Assembly (NCBI GenBank): GCA_900314795.1
Contig: OMWP01000003.1
Location: forward strand, 39,604-103,603
DNA from: an uncultured Eubacteriales bacterium
GTDB taxonomy: Bacteria > Bacillota > Clostridia > Oscillospirales > Acutalibacteraceae
Length of the DNA: 64,000 nucleotides
Direction: 5' to 3'
This document shows, piece after piece, positions 26,101-33,795 of the stretch; position 1 is the stretch's first letter, and the number at the start of each line of letters is the position of its first letter. The translations under genes were made by a program, and so were the position numbers. The notes below the pieces were generated by a model. That model saw only the letters and a program-made list of their open reading frames with translations, did no database searches and was not told where the DNA came from.

Positions 26101-26438
26101 CCACCGATACCACTGATTATCATGGATTTTTGCTCAGAAATAATTGATTTATAGTGTTGCAGTGTCATATTATAAGGCAGTACATTATCTGATGTTAATT
26201 TTTCGATCTCTTGCAACAAAGATTCGTCATCAAGGGTTTTATGATTATATCTATAAATAAGATTATTAAGTGATGAATTAATATCTTGAAATCTGCTTCC
26301 GGTATGAACCTCTGGTATCAATTTCAAAAATCTATTTTCGAGGCTATCATCAACCCATTCAAATTCCATTTCAGAATCAGGAGAAATTAATCCGAGCATT
26401 TTTGATTGATGTTTATCATTAAGTTCTTGGTAATTCAT
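23133..26438 (-). CDS. Large STAND/NACHT-like NTPase, putative defence protein
   Basis: An 1101-residue protein. A short N-terminal region precedes a P-loop NTPase with Walker A GIGGMGKSHYV near residue 107 and a Walker B region FVLVIDAYNELDD near 158-170, then a sensor-type ITYRTNA, as in STAND/NACHT ATPases. The long C-terminal part is helical in its middle section and ends in a CEKCPFGFNEEDEE segment with paired cysteines; it may be the ligand-sensing region. No known effector (nuclease, TIR, protease) can be seen at either end. The start at ATG 26438 is chosen for GGAGG five bases before it; ATG 26471 has none. It is AT-rich, isolated, and flanked by the duplicated spore-gene tail. Confidence 0.7.
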   Translation of the reverse strand: MNYQELNDKHQSKMLGLISPDSEMEFEWVDDSLENRFLKLIPEVHTGSRFQDINSSLNNLIYRYNHKTLDDESLLQEIEKLTSDNVLPYNMTLQHYKSIISEQKSMIISGIGGMGKSHYVHYIEKKLTDHHVKHLCLYGKFLSIDSQIPWDEILSIASHEDFVLVIDAYNELDDSAQVEYVAKLTQFLNQGYGRLFITYRTNAIKDSVLAMLEEMVSSQREFLGVSYDNTVSNLVLNYGLDIFEFEEILYSNNALWLKMLVKTAGILPENKNLKMISTANYLIENYIKNTISKKVWQDTKVCVKQLYNDNSTRFTKDNIEGVITDCNLFINEMEQHGFIDCYDDVYYFANETILNYLLARCFIQELQSNPQDETAVIQRLKDRIGLREHLIMALFDYYHEDISKALLLIGSTYLKTSLNTDLFRKIKISEDQIEVFNKHISSKLSITQRFVSFAGYDERVYNCTNHLNDILLNNQKCLIDIAKHYADPLYDDTQQHLINTLMLLKHIKQDCSRLKEYFWYALWVSCIPNESSRKIATKILFEIALRFDGYIELLVDVYPQIQDDYIKLCIIKALSFQSIKHSDLLIPFFSAILNDPVETNSMILGYCFLYPPIQKSYIHYSKRNVAEEFLHTNHTKSLYYHLDYADMFQQYWIGFRVNYVSNENYEIEMHDHFLKADKKLVKDWNEKADAKFHCMINGECSGYSGFEDKVYGVVTPDFDTEKCFSPNELFSIIQGVYNEVVQEYQFVEDENNHSDLRRFTSTYLSKVLKITSQRFLGSLMCNYYLNELINYSSKSDYVGLRTYDPLEYIDYDIISPISSFSKASYDLKNRIHKVFDYEGEKNESWANDITAVREHLLRIINEPVLYQGIEWCPIAVVTKVSERTANDDLLNSDDCNIYATFNESYNLDDTGRNRYYTIEIDTAKINLDDYAELPTNTRCYYVDCFVANHDSQSQSRLILPPPIVIKELDLTFDYAKCEWLNLNGETVIICDNNKSNIYRSDIQSITMIRKHELDQLKNKYYLKYFAFSERFIPHSGFSNACDNHYQIENGAIIREFKNTGKSDYMSKCEKCPFGFNEEDEESKELLEAYLQAMNMYNQTDE

Positions 26439-26581
26439 ATTATCCTCCAGCTTATTTGTTACAACTATCATATCATATAAAGGCGATATTCGGAAGAACC
26501 ATTTAAATTATATATAGTTTATTTCTATATACTGTTCTATTTTACTACATTCTACATTATCTGGTAAGATTCGACATTGTT

Positions 26582-26778
26582 CAACGTAGTGTGTCCCGTA
26601 CGGCAAGCAGTGATCCTCAGGAATAATCAGACTTGCTGCGATCATCTGGAGAGGGTTACATACACCTACGGGCTGGCGGTATAACACTCTGAAAAGTGCG
26701 TATTAAGCCATTTGTAAAACGTAATATATATAATCAGCACAGAGGACAGACATCCGTACTGTCCTCTGTGCTTTTCAC
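26582..26778. repeat. Direct repeat copy 2 (spore-gene tail without the gene)
   Basis: Matches 20536-20735. The tail frame stays open here too: CPVRQAVILRNNQTC...YTYGLAV and stop. Most base differences between the copies within this frame are synonymous. The coding part of the SASP upstream of the tail is missing. It ends in the hairpin CACAGAGGACAG/CTGTCCTCTGTG (26738-26749/26759-26770) plus CTTTTC. Confidence 0.7.
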
Positions 26779-26789
26779 TAATTATTCTG

Positions 26790-26949
26790 TTATTTCACAA
26801 ACGGCGCGGTATACGCCGATTTGATCTCAGCAATCTCTTTCATTACGTCAATTATACGATTAACAAAGAGCTTCGATTTTCCTGTGCTACTCTTGTCACA
26901 GCCGGAGAAGAATTCGCACTTCGTACCGCATCTGCCACACAGAGTTATT
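26790..26949 (-). pseudogene. Fragment of a small cysteine-rich protein
   Basis: The minus strand reads LCGRCGTKCEFFSGCDKSST, then GKSKLFVNRIIDVMKEIAEIKSAYTAPFVK and a stop at 26790. Paired cysteines followed by a helical segment look like the tail of a small zinc-binding protein, but there is no start codon before an upstream stop, so only the C-terminal part survives. The bases from 26950 to 27090 hold nothing recognised. Confidence 0.4.
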
Positions 26950-27106
26950 TACGCATTTTTCTCATGTAACGTGTTGTTATTCTGCTCATTCATTGATTAT
27001 AGCAAGGTCTTTTTTATACATTATTTAATCATTATAGGATCTGAAACAGGAATCGTATATTGCATTTGCTATTTCTGTATGTTACAATTGTTAATAGGTG
27101 AGAAAT

Positions 27107-27772
27107 ATGGACTTTTTAGATTATCTTGATACAGAATACAATCGAATAAAATCAGGATATAGCGCAAATGAAGTGGATGATTCTTTCAGTGTATATTTTT
27201 CCGTATCAGCAAATGGCTTGGATACGAGTTCTGATTTTTTAATTAAGAAGCAGGATAAATCAAAGCTTTTCATAGTTTCAGGAATGCAAAGGGTTTACTT
27301 GAGAGATTCTGATATTATTAGAATAGTTATTGGATTATCATCAAAGGAGGCAAATTGGTTTCTGAAGGCGTTGATTGACGCGTATGGGGGAGAGTATACA
27401 GAATTTAACTTTAAGATTAACGACCAATCTTTTACGGGAAAAGGAATCGTACAGTACCCTGACAAAAGATCGTTGACATTAGTATCCGATACCGAGATTA
27501 CGATACAAGACTTTGTCTTTGTGGTTAATTTTGTCTTAGCAAAAGACTATTTATGGGAAGAAAAAGTAGGAATTGTAGACTTCAGGAAAAGAACCCTCAG
27601 TAAGTACATATCATTGATTGACTGGTTTGTTAATCATAATGACAGAAGTAAAAGATTTCTTGAGACCATAGGTTACCCCATACCGGACAAGTCGGAAAGA
27701 ATATTTGAAAATCAATCGATAAAAGAATTGTTTTTTCACACAGAAATGTTTGATATTTCCAATTATTTGTGA
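27107..27772 (+). CDS. Protein of unknown function upstream of the retron
   Basis: A 221-residue soluble protein beginning MDFLDYLDTEYNRIKSGYSA. It has a mixed alpha/beta look with several beta-rich stretches (FIVSGMQRVYL, FNFKINDQSFTG) and an acidic overall charge; no catalytic motif is recognised. ATG 27107 is chosen over GTG 27098 because AGGTGA overlaps the latter and serves as RBS. The promoter of the retron RNA lies inside its last codons, so the gene is physically tied to the retron although it is not one of the known core retron components. Confidence 0.65.
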   Translation: MDFLDYLDTEYNRIKSGYSANEVDDSFSVYFSVSANGLDTSSDFLIKKQDKSKLFIVSGMQRVYLRDSDIIRIVIGLSSKEANWFLKALIDAYGGEYTEFNFKINDQSFTGKGIVQYPDKRSLTLVSDTEITIQDFVFVVNFVLAKDYLWEEKVGIVDFRKRTLSKYISLIDWFVNHNDRSKRFLETIGYPIPDKSERIFENQSIKELFFHTEMFDISNYL

Positions 27773-27778
27773 TATAAT
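27750..27778 (+). promoter_or_regulatory. Promoter of the retron ncRNA
   Basis: TTGATA (27750-27755), a 17-base spacer and a consensus TATAAT (27773-27778). Transcription would start near 27785, the first base of the a1 repeat arm of the ncRNA. Confidence 0.7.
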
Positions 27779-27784
27779 AGTTAT

Positions 27785-27995
27785 AAAGAACCCCAGTACG
27801 GCTTATGCCACCTTAGCGTTTACTAAGGGTCAGGTAACTACAACTGTTTGAATTTGGATGAGCTCCGCCATCTTTTTACGGATCCGAAATTCAGAAGCAA
27901 TAACCTTTGCTCCGCGGGGCTCCGCTGCGCTGCAGAACATTGTTTCTGATTTCCGGATTTCAAACAATTGTACCAAATTCAAAGTGGGGTTCTTT
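27785..27995 (+). ncRNA. Retron msr-msd RNA
   Basis: The outer arms AAAGAACCCC (27785-27794, a1) and GGGGTTCTTT (27986-27995, a2) are exact complements, the hallmark that closes a retron ncRNA. Inside are hairpins GGC/GCC (about 27800-27809) and CCTTAG/CTAAGG (27811-27828) in the msr part. The msd part is a long hairpin: TTTGAATTTGG (27847-27857) with CCAAATTCAAA (27973-27983), then a second helix of about 20 pairs with few mismatches (27882-27901 with 27939-27958). From memory the CACC-TTAGCG start of the msr hairpin resembles Eco1 (Ec86). The total of about 211 nt is normal for a retron. The reverse transcriptase gene follows at 29113. Confidence 0.8.
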
Positions 27996-28021
27996 TCTTT
28001 TTTTGAAAGAGATGGAATAAT

Positions 28022-29116
28022 ATGCGCCTATTTAAAGAGAGTTTTGTTTTTACGGATTTTCCCAGAATTGTTTTCCTTTGCGGAAATAAGTATAGTAATA
28101 AAGCAAATGATAAACGAAATGTACTAAAAAATTATATTATTAAAAAGCATCCGGAGTACAAAGTAATTATTCTGGAGGAGAATTTTTTCTTTAGAAAAAC
28201 TAACCAGTCTTATCTTTCCTATGATGATGTGATGCTAAATAATCTTAAGCAGATAGAGCAGTTAGCTTCCGCTATGTCGGATAAAGTGATAATTATTCAT
28301 GAAACGATTTCTACTGCAGCGGAGTTGGGAATGTTCATGTCGGGGCAGATGCCAGCTTCTAAAATTTGTTTGTTGGTTCCTGACAGCATGTCAATTGATG
28401 AAAAAAAGCTTTCAGGTTTTATCAATTATGCATTTTTTCGTCATAACATGGAATCTGATAGAATTTGCCGCATTAAGTATTATCCTGATGTTTTGCTTTC
28501 TCGAAAAAGCAAAGACACAGGGTATTTTCTGACTTTTTTTCATAATGATTGTATTGGAGCTAATCTCGGCGAAAGGATAGAAAAGTTTTTGAATAGAGGT
28601 CAGCAAAGCAACAACACAATCAACATAATACGAAATAAGTATGATAGACCATCAGATAATAATAACATTGAATATTGGGCTGGAGAGGAAGGAAAACAAT
28701 TACATATCTATGTTAGCGCTCAAGCATTTAAAGCTCAGATGTGTGCACTGTTTAATATCAAGAGTGTTATGTCCGAATTGAGGAAATACATAAAATTGTA
28801 TAAACACGTCGATTGGCTTGCGAAACAGTATGATATGATTCTCACAAATACCATTAGTGAGTTATCAGGCATTAATATGGATGATTATAGCACGGAAATC
28901 AGGATTAAGGGTTATGATTACAGTCTGAGAGATATGACTGCATTTTATCTCTATATGCTTCAAGCTGCTTCACTGATTTCTTTGGTTGAGAAAGATGCTG
29001 AGAACTCGCAACTAAGAAAAGTCAGTATAAACAGTAGCTTTTATCAAACTATTGCTAAAGCCAAGGGCTTGTTGACGGAAAAGAAGGCATCATTGTTTGA
29101 GAGGACGTTTACATGA
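28022..29116 (+). CDS. Retron effector, nucleoside deoxyribosyltransferase-like
   Basis: A 364-residue protein between the ncRNA and the reverse transcriptase, the position of the effector in Eco1-type retrons. The N-terminal half reads like a Rossmann-type NDT/SLOG-related fold: FPRIVFLCGNKYSNKANDKR near the start, VIIIHETISTAAELGMFMSGQ at about 86-106 with a candidate catalytic Glu, and KICLLVPDS. The C-terminal half is helical and may hold the DNA-binding part that contacts the RT-msDNA complex. Known relatives are toxic unless held by the RT and msDNA. It overlaps the RT gene by ATGA. The NDT call is by motif and context. Confidence 0.75.
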   Translation: MRLFKESFVFTDFPRIVFLCGNKYSNKANDKRNVLKNYIIKKHPEYKVIILEENFFFRKTNQSYLSYDDVMLNNLKQIEQLASAMSDKVIIIHETISTAAELGMFMSGQMPASKICLLVPDSMSIDEKKLSGFINYAFFRHNMESDRICRIKYYPDVLLSRKSKDTGYFLTFFHNDCIGANLGERIEKFLNRGQQSNNTINIIRNKYDRPSDNNNIEYWAGEEGKQLHIYVSAQAFKAQMCALFNIKSVMSELRKYIKLYKHVDWLAKQYDMILTNTISELSGINMDDYSTEIRIKGYDYSLRDMTAFYLYMLQAASLISLVEKDAENSQLRKVSINSSFYQTIAKAKGLLTEKKASLFERTFT

Positions 29117-30039
29117 ATGACAAATATCAGGATATTGTTATCCGTCATATCAAAACAAAACATAAAATCAGGAAGATCGTATCATACCGTTCTGATGATT
29201 GTGATTTGAAAGCATATCATCAAAGGCTTAATCAGTTTATAGAAGACGGTTTTGTTCCTTCAATCTTCTCAAAGGCATATGTCAAGCATCGTTCGATTTA
29301 TGATAACGCCCTTGCACATATGTATAATGATTATTTTGTGATGCTCGATATTAAGAGCTTTTTTCAAAGTATTTCTCATAAGCAACTATCAGAAAAGCTG
29401 TATTACGAACTAAACCTAATCAAACCAGATAGGATTACACGCAAACAGTGTAATAAGATCATAGAGGATTGCAGTATTAATTCACGAGGGATTCCTCTTG
29501 GTTTTGTCACATCTCCGGTTTTGTCTAATATATACTTAAAAGATTTTGATGGAATTTTCTATGGAAAGCTAAAAACTATGTCCTTAGAAAATGTGATATA
29601 TACGAGATATGCCGATGATCTGACCGTATCATTCAAGAGTTCGGATGATATCGATTTTAATGAGATTAAAGAAAAGATTGTATGTACAGCAACTGAAATA
29701 TTAAAACGACTGGGTCTCAGGCTTAATCATAAGAAAACTCGTTCGGTTAGTTTGAAATCTGCTAATCACGTGCGTATTACAGGTATTAGTATATATAGTG
29801 ATGCCGACAGTTATCGCCATCTAACCGTTGGAAGAAAAGTTAAAAACCGATTGTACTACGATGCATTGAAAGCATACGAAACAAAAGAAACAGAGAACAT
29901 CGCACAAATCAAAGGTTTGCAATCCTTTATTCTTTCTATTGAAAAAAATGGATATGAAAATGTCTATTCCAACGTTATGCGTCAAAAAATTGAAATACTC
30001 GGATTCAGTTCATTAAAAGAGCTCATAGATAGTCTATGA
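29113..30039 (+). CDS. Retron reverse transcriptase
   Basis: A 308-residue reverse transcriptase. The catalytic box reads RYADDLT with YADD at 166-169, the first catalytic aspartate is in VMLDIKSFF, and RGIPLGFVTSPVLSN is the RT motif 4 region. Two retron-specific marks are visible: NALAH at 65-69 (the NAxxH motif) and ITG at 222-224 (VTG motif), followed by the thumb region that recognises the msr hairpin. It would prime from the branching guanosine in the msr and make the msd DNA. Length is typical. It starts in ATGA overlap with the effector gene and ends in a terminator. Confidence 0.92.
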   Translation: MNDKYQDIVIRHIKTKHKIRKIVSYRSDDCDLKAYHQRLNQFIEDGFVPSIFSKAYVKHRSIYDNALAHMYNDYFVMLDIKSFFQSISHKQLSEKLYYELNLIKPDRITRKQCNKIIEDCSINSRGIPLGFVTSPVLSNIYLKDFDGIFYGKLKTMSLENVIYTRYADDLTVSFKSSDDIDFNEIKEKIVCTATEILKRLGLRLNHKKTRSVSLKSANHVRITGISIYSDADSYRHLTVGRKVKNRLYYDALKAYETKETENIAQIKGLQSFILSIEKNGYENVYSNVMRQKIEILGFSSLKELIDSL

Positions 30040-30047
30040 GCTTCTTT
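30021..30047 (+). terminator. Terminator of the retron operon
   Basis: GCTCATAGA (30021-30029) pairs with TCTATGAGC (30033-30041) over a 3-base loop, followed by TTCTTTT; it overlaps the RT stop codon. The next about 400 bases (30048-30465) are AT-rich with no gene; a TATAGCCT/AGGCTATA inverted pair lies near 30404-30455. Confidence 0.8.
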
Positions 30048-30465
30048 TAATATAAGATAATATAGTATAGTAGTAAAGCGTGAAGAAAGTGTCTTTTCCT
30101 CAAGCTGATAACATAGTAGTTCGAATAACAGAGCATGCATAGCTGTTTTCAGATAATACGAGCTTATATCTGATATATCCGGTTCCAATGCGATGGTAAA
30201 CATTTTTGTTTATATTTAAGACCAGTTCTCTCAAAGCTTCATCGTGTCAAAAACGGCATAATACCTGACTTTTCAAGCATTAAGCATACTTTTTATTTGT
30301 GTATTTGTGCCAGAATTCAAAAAGATAGTAGAATCACCCTACCTTTCCATAAAAACGCGATACGGCTGAAATATGGACATTTTAGAGCTATTCTACAGCT
30401 ACATTATAGCCTCGCTCTTTCAGGAGTGTTTTCGGTTGACTAAGGCTATACAGATATATATATTA

Positions 30466-30950
30466 TAACAACAATACTATTACTGAAAGTATAATATCTA
30501 TTCAATCAATACAACACAGCAAGTCCTTATATAAATTTGCAAAACTGTCAGAGAACAACTCCAGATTAAGAGATGTGTTGTGTATGTTTCTCAACTACTA
30601 TGTTGACGAAAAACTGAAGAATCAGTTGTGTAAAAGGTTTTTATATCTTAATGAAGTATGTGATCAACTAAATGGTGTAGCAGTTGAGGATCTTCCTTTG
30701 GGTGAAGACAGGACGATCTATGAGAACTACTTGAACAAGAAGTATACAAAAGAAAACGATGATAAACTCAAATCCCTTATGCAAAAAAAGGATCGTTGCA
30801 ATTCAAGCAGAAAAAGGCATTTCCAATTATCACATTTATAAAGCCCTTAAGCTGAACCCCGGTAATATCAATGCTTTTCTGAAAAACGGAGATACAGGGA
30901 AAATTAGATTAAACACCGTACGTAATATCATTGCTTTTGTTAATCAATGA
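30466..30950 (+). pseudogene. Frameshifted HTH protein gene
   Basis: Two overlapping frames form one protein. The first reads NNYYVD-type helical sequence (SLYKFAKLSENNSRLRDVL, then FLYLNEVCDQLNGVAVEDLP and KENDDKLKSLMQKK). Across a run of seven A residues at 30783-30789 the frame must gain one base to continue as RIVAIQAEKGISNYHIYKALKLN, then PGNINAFLKNGDTGKIRLNTVRNIIAFV, an HTH-like end. No proper start codon with an RBS is seen for the 5' part, whose coding-like sequence reaches back to about 30466. The break is in a homopolymer, so phase variation or a sequencing error are alternatives to decay. Function: probable DNA-binding regulator. Confidence 0.5.
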
Positions 30951-30970
30951 CTCTTATGATCTTGTAATAT

Positions 30971-31014
30971 AAAAAACACTATGCTAGGCAAAATCGCTTA
31001 ACATAGTGTTTTTT
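30971..31014. terminator. Bidirectional terminator
   Basis: AAAAAACACTATG (30971-30983) pairs with CATAGTGTTTTTT (31002-31014). It separates the convergent HTH gene and the GHKL ATPase gene. Confidence 0.9.
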
Positions 31015-31023
31015 GAAAAGATA

Positions 31024-33405
31024 CTAATCTATGATATTATCTAAATCATCACCCATAACATCAATCATCGGAAGAATAACTGGGGAAATCATCTTTGTTA
31101 CAAGACGAATCATTTTTTCGGGTTCCTCAATTTCACTTTTTTGTTCATCAGAAGGGTTATGATGATTTTTACTGTAGCCAAGGATACTTAAACCGATTAG
31201 AACCATACTGTATTTGTACCTTGCTTTCAATAGTTTCATCTTTGATTCATTTTTGGCAATAGGTTTCAATTCAGATTGCAAGTGTATGTTTTCCATATTA
31301 ACATAGAAATCCCAAACATTGTTTTGCGCACTCATAACAGCAAGGGCAGATTCTTTATTAAAATCGTAATTATCCCATTCTTCATGAGTTACTTCTCGAA
31401 CATTTGGAAGACTTATTCCAGCAGGTGTTATTGTTGTTTTGCCTTTATTTCCATTATCTGGTGGTATTCGGTGACCTCCACCACCAGAAGTATCCTTATT
31501 GGCTATAATAACAGTTTCAAATGTTTCCTTAAAGCGGTTGTCATTGTTTGTATCAACCACCTCGAAAACATAAGTGTACTCATCTCCCTCCTGAGCATTA
31601 TTAGGCAGCTCAATACTTAGTGTAGCAATACCATCTTTTAGGTTCAAAAAGTGATCTTCGCATTCTCCATTATCCCTTGTGAGAGAAAAGATGCCAGGGT
31701 ATTTTTCTCGAGTAAAAAAGTCATTACAAGCATCCGTCTTGAAGCGAATCCTACATTTTCTTCCTAATTGAGCCTCTCTTTTGAAAGGCACATCAGTGTT
31801 TTTCTTCGGGCGGATAAGAGTGAAAAAAGTGGGATTGTATTTTCCTTCGAAGATCTCCGCTTCAGCGCCCGATCCCAAATTAATAGGGTTTTTTAGCTTT
31901 TCTCCCAATACAAATAATTTAGATAAAACGTTACTACTCTTGAACACACTTGAAAGCACATCTTCTAAAGGCTTTTCGTCATCAAGTTTATCACTTATTG
32001 CTTCTTCACGACGTCTTGCTTGGATTTGTTTTAGTGTTTCGTTTCCCTTAAGGAATTCTTCCAAATCCGACTCAAGTTTTCCTGCAAAGCTACTACTTCG
32101 TGTTCTGTCACGCGAATTCATAAATAGCTCTTCACGCGTAGCTTCATCAATTTCAGTACAATCTACAATTGTCAAGAGTGATTCAGAAAGATAACTCAAA
32201 CCAACCGAAGTACGATTGTAAAACTTTTTGTCATAACTTCCATGGGTTTGACCGTTCTGTGTTAATAAAATACCTTCTGTTCCACGATACTGTGACATAT
32301 CGAGCTTTGTACCATTTTTTGTTTTTGCCTTGAATACATATACAGCTGCATCAACTTTCTGACCGTTAATAGTAAAACTAACAGGGACTTTCTCCTCGAT
32401 ATTGCTGTCTTCCTTGGCAAGTTGATCACTGAGTCGCACATTTAGTCCGGAAAGAGTACGATGCATTGAATGACCACGGTATCCTTTTCTGCATTCGTCA
32501 ATATATACAGGGTATGCTAGATTTGGCAAAAGCATTGAAAGGCGATAAGAAAGAGCCATATTAATATTGGATTTCATACGACCTGGTAAATTGTAATCAT
32601 ACATTTTACAATACATTCCGTATTCCATGTCATCAAATTTGTTATTTGATGTGGGAATAATTGGTAATGAGCTGCAAGAAAAAGTCAGAATACTCTGATC
32701 CGAATCTACTAAGTAGGTGAATTTTGAACTACGTAGTCCAGTCCCTGCATAAGGCCTTTCTCTGCGAACGATTGTAAATCCCCATAAGTCATGAGTTTCG
32801 TCGTTTTCCTCGATTTCAGGACAACGTTTACTAATAATCAATTGGAAGTTGTTCTTTCCACAAAATGAAAGAGCCCCAGTTCCACCCATGTTGAATTTCC
32901 CTTGAACAAAAGGAACCTTAAGCTTGTTTGATTTGTTTATACTTAAAATTGTCTCGGGCATTTTTTGGGGTGTTTGTCCTTCACCGCGATCAACAATCAC
33001 AAAGTTAGGCTTATCTTTTTCTCCTGTAGCCGCTAAGATAATATTCTTTTGCGCAAGATTTGTTCTTTCAGATTCAGTAAGATTCTGTATTTTTCCACCT
33101 GTTATGCCAAAAAACTGCTCTAAAGCATCTGCAATACTCTGAGGCGCATTGTTAGAAGACGGTGAAACACCACGTACCATACACTCTTTCATCAGTAATG
33201 CATCTACTGAATTTACTATTTTTTCTACCAATGCAGCATCAGCTTCGCTTTGTTGATTTCCTATAGTTGACCAATTGTTTTCGTTATCTCCAAAGTCCCT
33301 CCATCGAGTTGAATCATCCCAGAGACCTCTGTCCTTAAGCAGTTGAATTATTTCCTCTTCTTTTTCACAGGTCGCTAAAGCAATAGCAAGCGTTCTATTA
33401 TCCAT
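31024..33405 (-). CDS. MORC/MutL-like GHKL ATPase of a DNA-modification island
   Basis: A 793-residue protein with a GHKL (Hsp90-type) ATPase domain at the N-terminus: ALVEKIVNSVDALLMKE is the N-box with the Mg-binding Asn near 65, VDRGEGQTP the G1 box near 138, and QGKFNMGGTGAL the G2 lid near 168. An S5-like region, a beta-rich middle and a helical C-terminus follow. GHKL/MORC-like ATPases are known to sit beside DNA methyltransferases in bacterial restriction-modification-like systems, and a dual methyltransferase is encoded 400 bases upstream. No nuclease motif is apparent in this protein. It follows a small gene by 12 bases and shares its promoter. Confidence 0.75.
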   Translation of the reverse strand: MDNRTLAIALATCEKEEEIIQLLKDRGLWDDSTRWRDFGDNENNWSTIGNQQSEADAALVEKIVNSVDALLMKECMVRGVSPSSNNAPQSIADALEQFFGITGGKIQNLTESERTNLAQKNIILAATGEKDKPNFVIVDRGEGQTPQKMPETILSINKSNKLKVPFVQGKFNMGGTGALSFCGKNNFQLIISKRCPEIEENDETHDLWGFTIVRRERPYAGTGLRSSKFTYLVDSDQSILTFSCSSLPIIPTSNNKFDDMEYGMYCKMYDYNLPGRMKSNINMALSYRLSMLLPNLAYPVYIDECRKGYRGHSMHRTLSGLNVRLSDQLAKEDSNIEEKVPVSFTINGQKVDAAVYVFKAKTKNGTKLDMSQYRGTEGILLTQNGQTHGSYDKKFYNRTSVGLSYLSESLLTIVDCTEIDEATREELFMNSRDRTRSSSFAGKLESDLEEFLKGNETLKQIQARRREEAISDKLDDEKPLEDVLSSVFKSSNVLSKLFVLGEKLKNPINLGSGAEAEIFEGKYNPTFFTLIRPKKNTDVPFKREAQLGRKCRIRFKTDACNDFFTREKYPGIFSLTRDNGECEDHFLNLKDGIATLSIELPNNAQEGDEYTYVFEVVDTNNDNRFKETFETVIIANKDTSGGGGHRIPPDNGNKGKTTITPAGISLPNVREVTHEEWDNYDFNKESALAVMSAQNNVWDFYVNMENIHLQSELKPIAKNESKMKLLKARYKYSMVLIGLSILGYSKNHHNPSDEQKSEIEEPEKMIRLVTKMISPVILPMIDVMGDDLDNIID

Positions 33406-33417
33406 ACCTTATCCTCC

Positions 33418-33651
33418 TTACTTTTTATCCTTTAGAGAAAAACGTTCTTCCTTATAATCGATGCCCAAAAAAGCATTTTTTGTTGATTTAACTTCTTTAT
33501 CGATTGCAGCAAATATTTGCTTTATATCCTCGTCGTTGTATTCGTAATTAGTTTTGTTAGCACAGTTAGCTAGTAATCTAAGTGTATCAAGGATTTTATT
33601 AGTGCGATTCTCAGCTATCCTAACAAATCTTTCCCTCTTTGTTTCTGACAT
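33418..33651 (-). CDS. Small conserved-looking protein (77 aa)
   Basis: Starts MSETKRERFVRIAENRTNKI and is basic and helical in the first half (LDTLRLLANCANKTNYEYNDE) and ends in a charged tail. The start at ATG 33651 is chosen because GGAGGT lies 8 bases upstream; the earlier in-frame ATG overlaps that RBS. Small proteins with the KRERFVRIAENRTNKIL opening are common in mobile elements of Firmicutes, but the function is not known to me. It is the first gene of the transcript that also carries the GHKL ATPase. Confidence 0.7.
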   Translation of the reverse strand: MSETKRERFVRIAENRTNKILDTLRLLANCANKTNYEYNDEDIKQIFAAIDKEVKSTKNAFLGIDYKEERFSLKDKK

Positions 33652-33684
33652 GATTTTTACCTCCATATATTATGATTCGTATAT

Positions 33685-33713
33685 AGTATAGAACACAGAT
33701 TGTTATTTGTCAA
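33685..33713 (-). promoter_or_regulatory. Near-consensus promoter of the GHKL ATPase operon
   Basis: Minus strand: TTGACA (33713-33708), exactly 17 bases, TATACT (33690-33685). It drives the 77-residue protein and the GHKL ATPase separately from the methyltransferase, whose terminator lies just upstream. Confidence 0.75.
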
Positions 33714-33756
33714 TATTGGTAGAATATATTTTTGATATATTTTTCAAATATTTAAA

Positions 33757-33795
33757 AAATATAGCCGTAGAGTTCGACGCTCTACGGCTATATTT
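33757..33795 (-). terminator. Terminator of the methyltransferase gene
   Basis: AAATATAGCCGTAGAG (33757-33772) pairs with CTCTACGGCTATATTT (33780-33795); the minus strand continues in a T run. It overlaps the methyltransferase stop codon. Confidence 0.9.

Noticed and set aside
30404-30455. TATAGCCT/AGGCTATA inverted pair as a terminator or RNA gene
   Set aside because: Arms are short, the loop is long and there is no T tract or promoter at a fitting distance.
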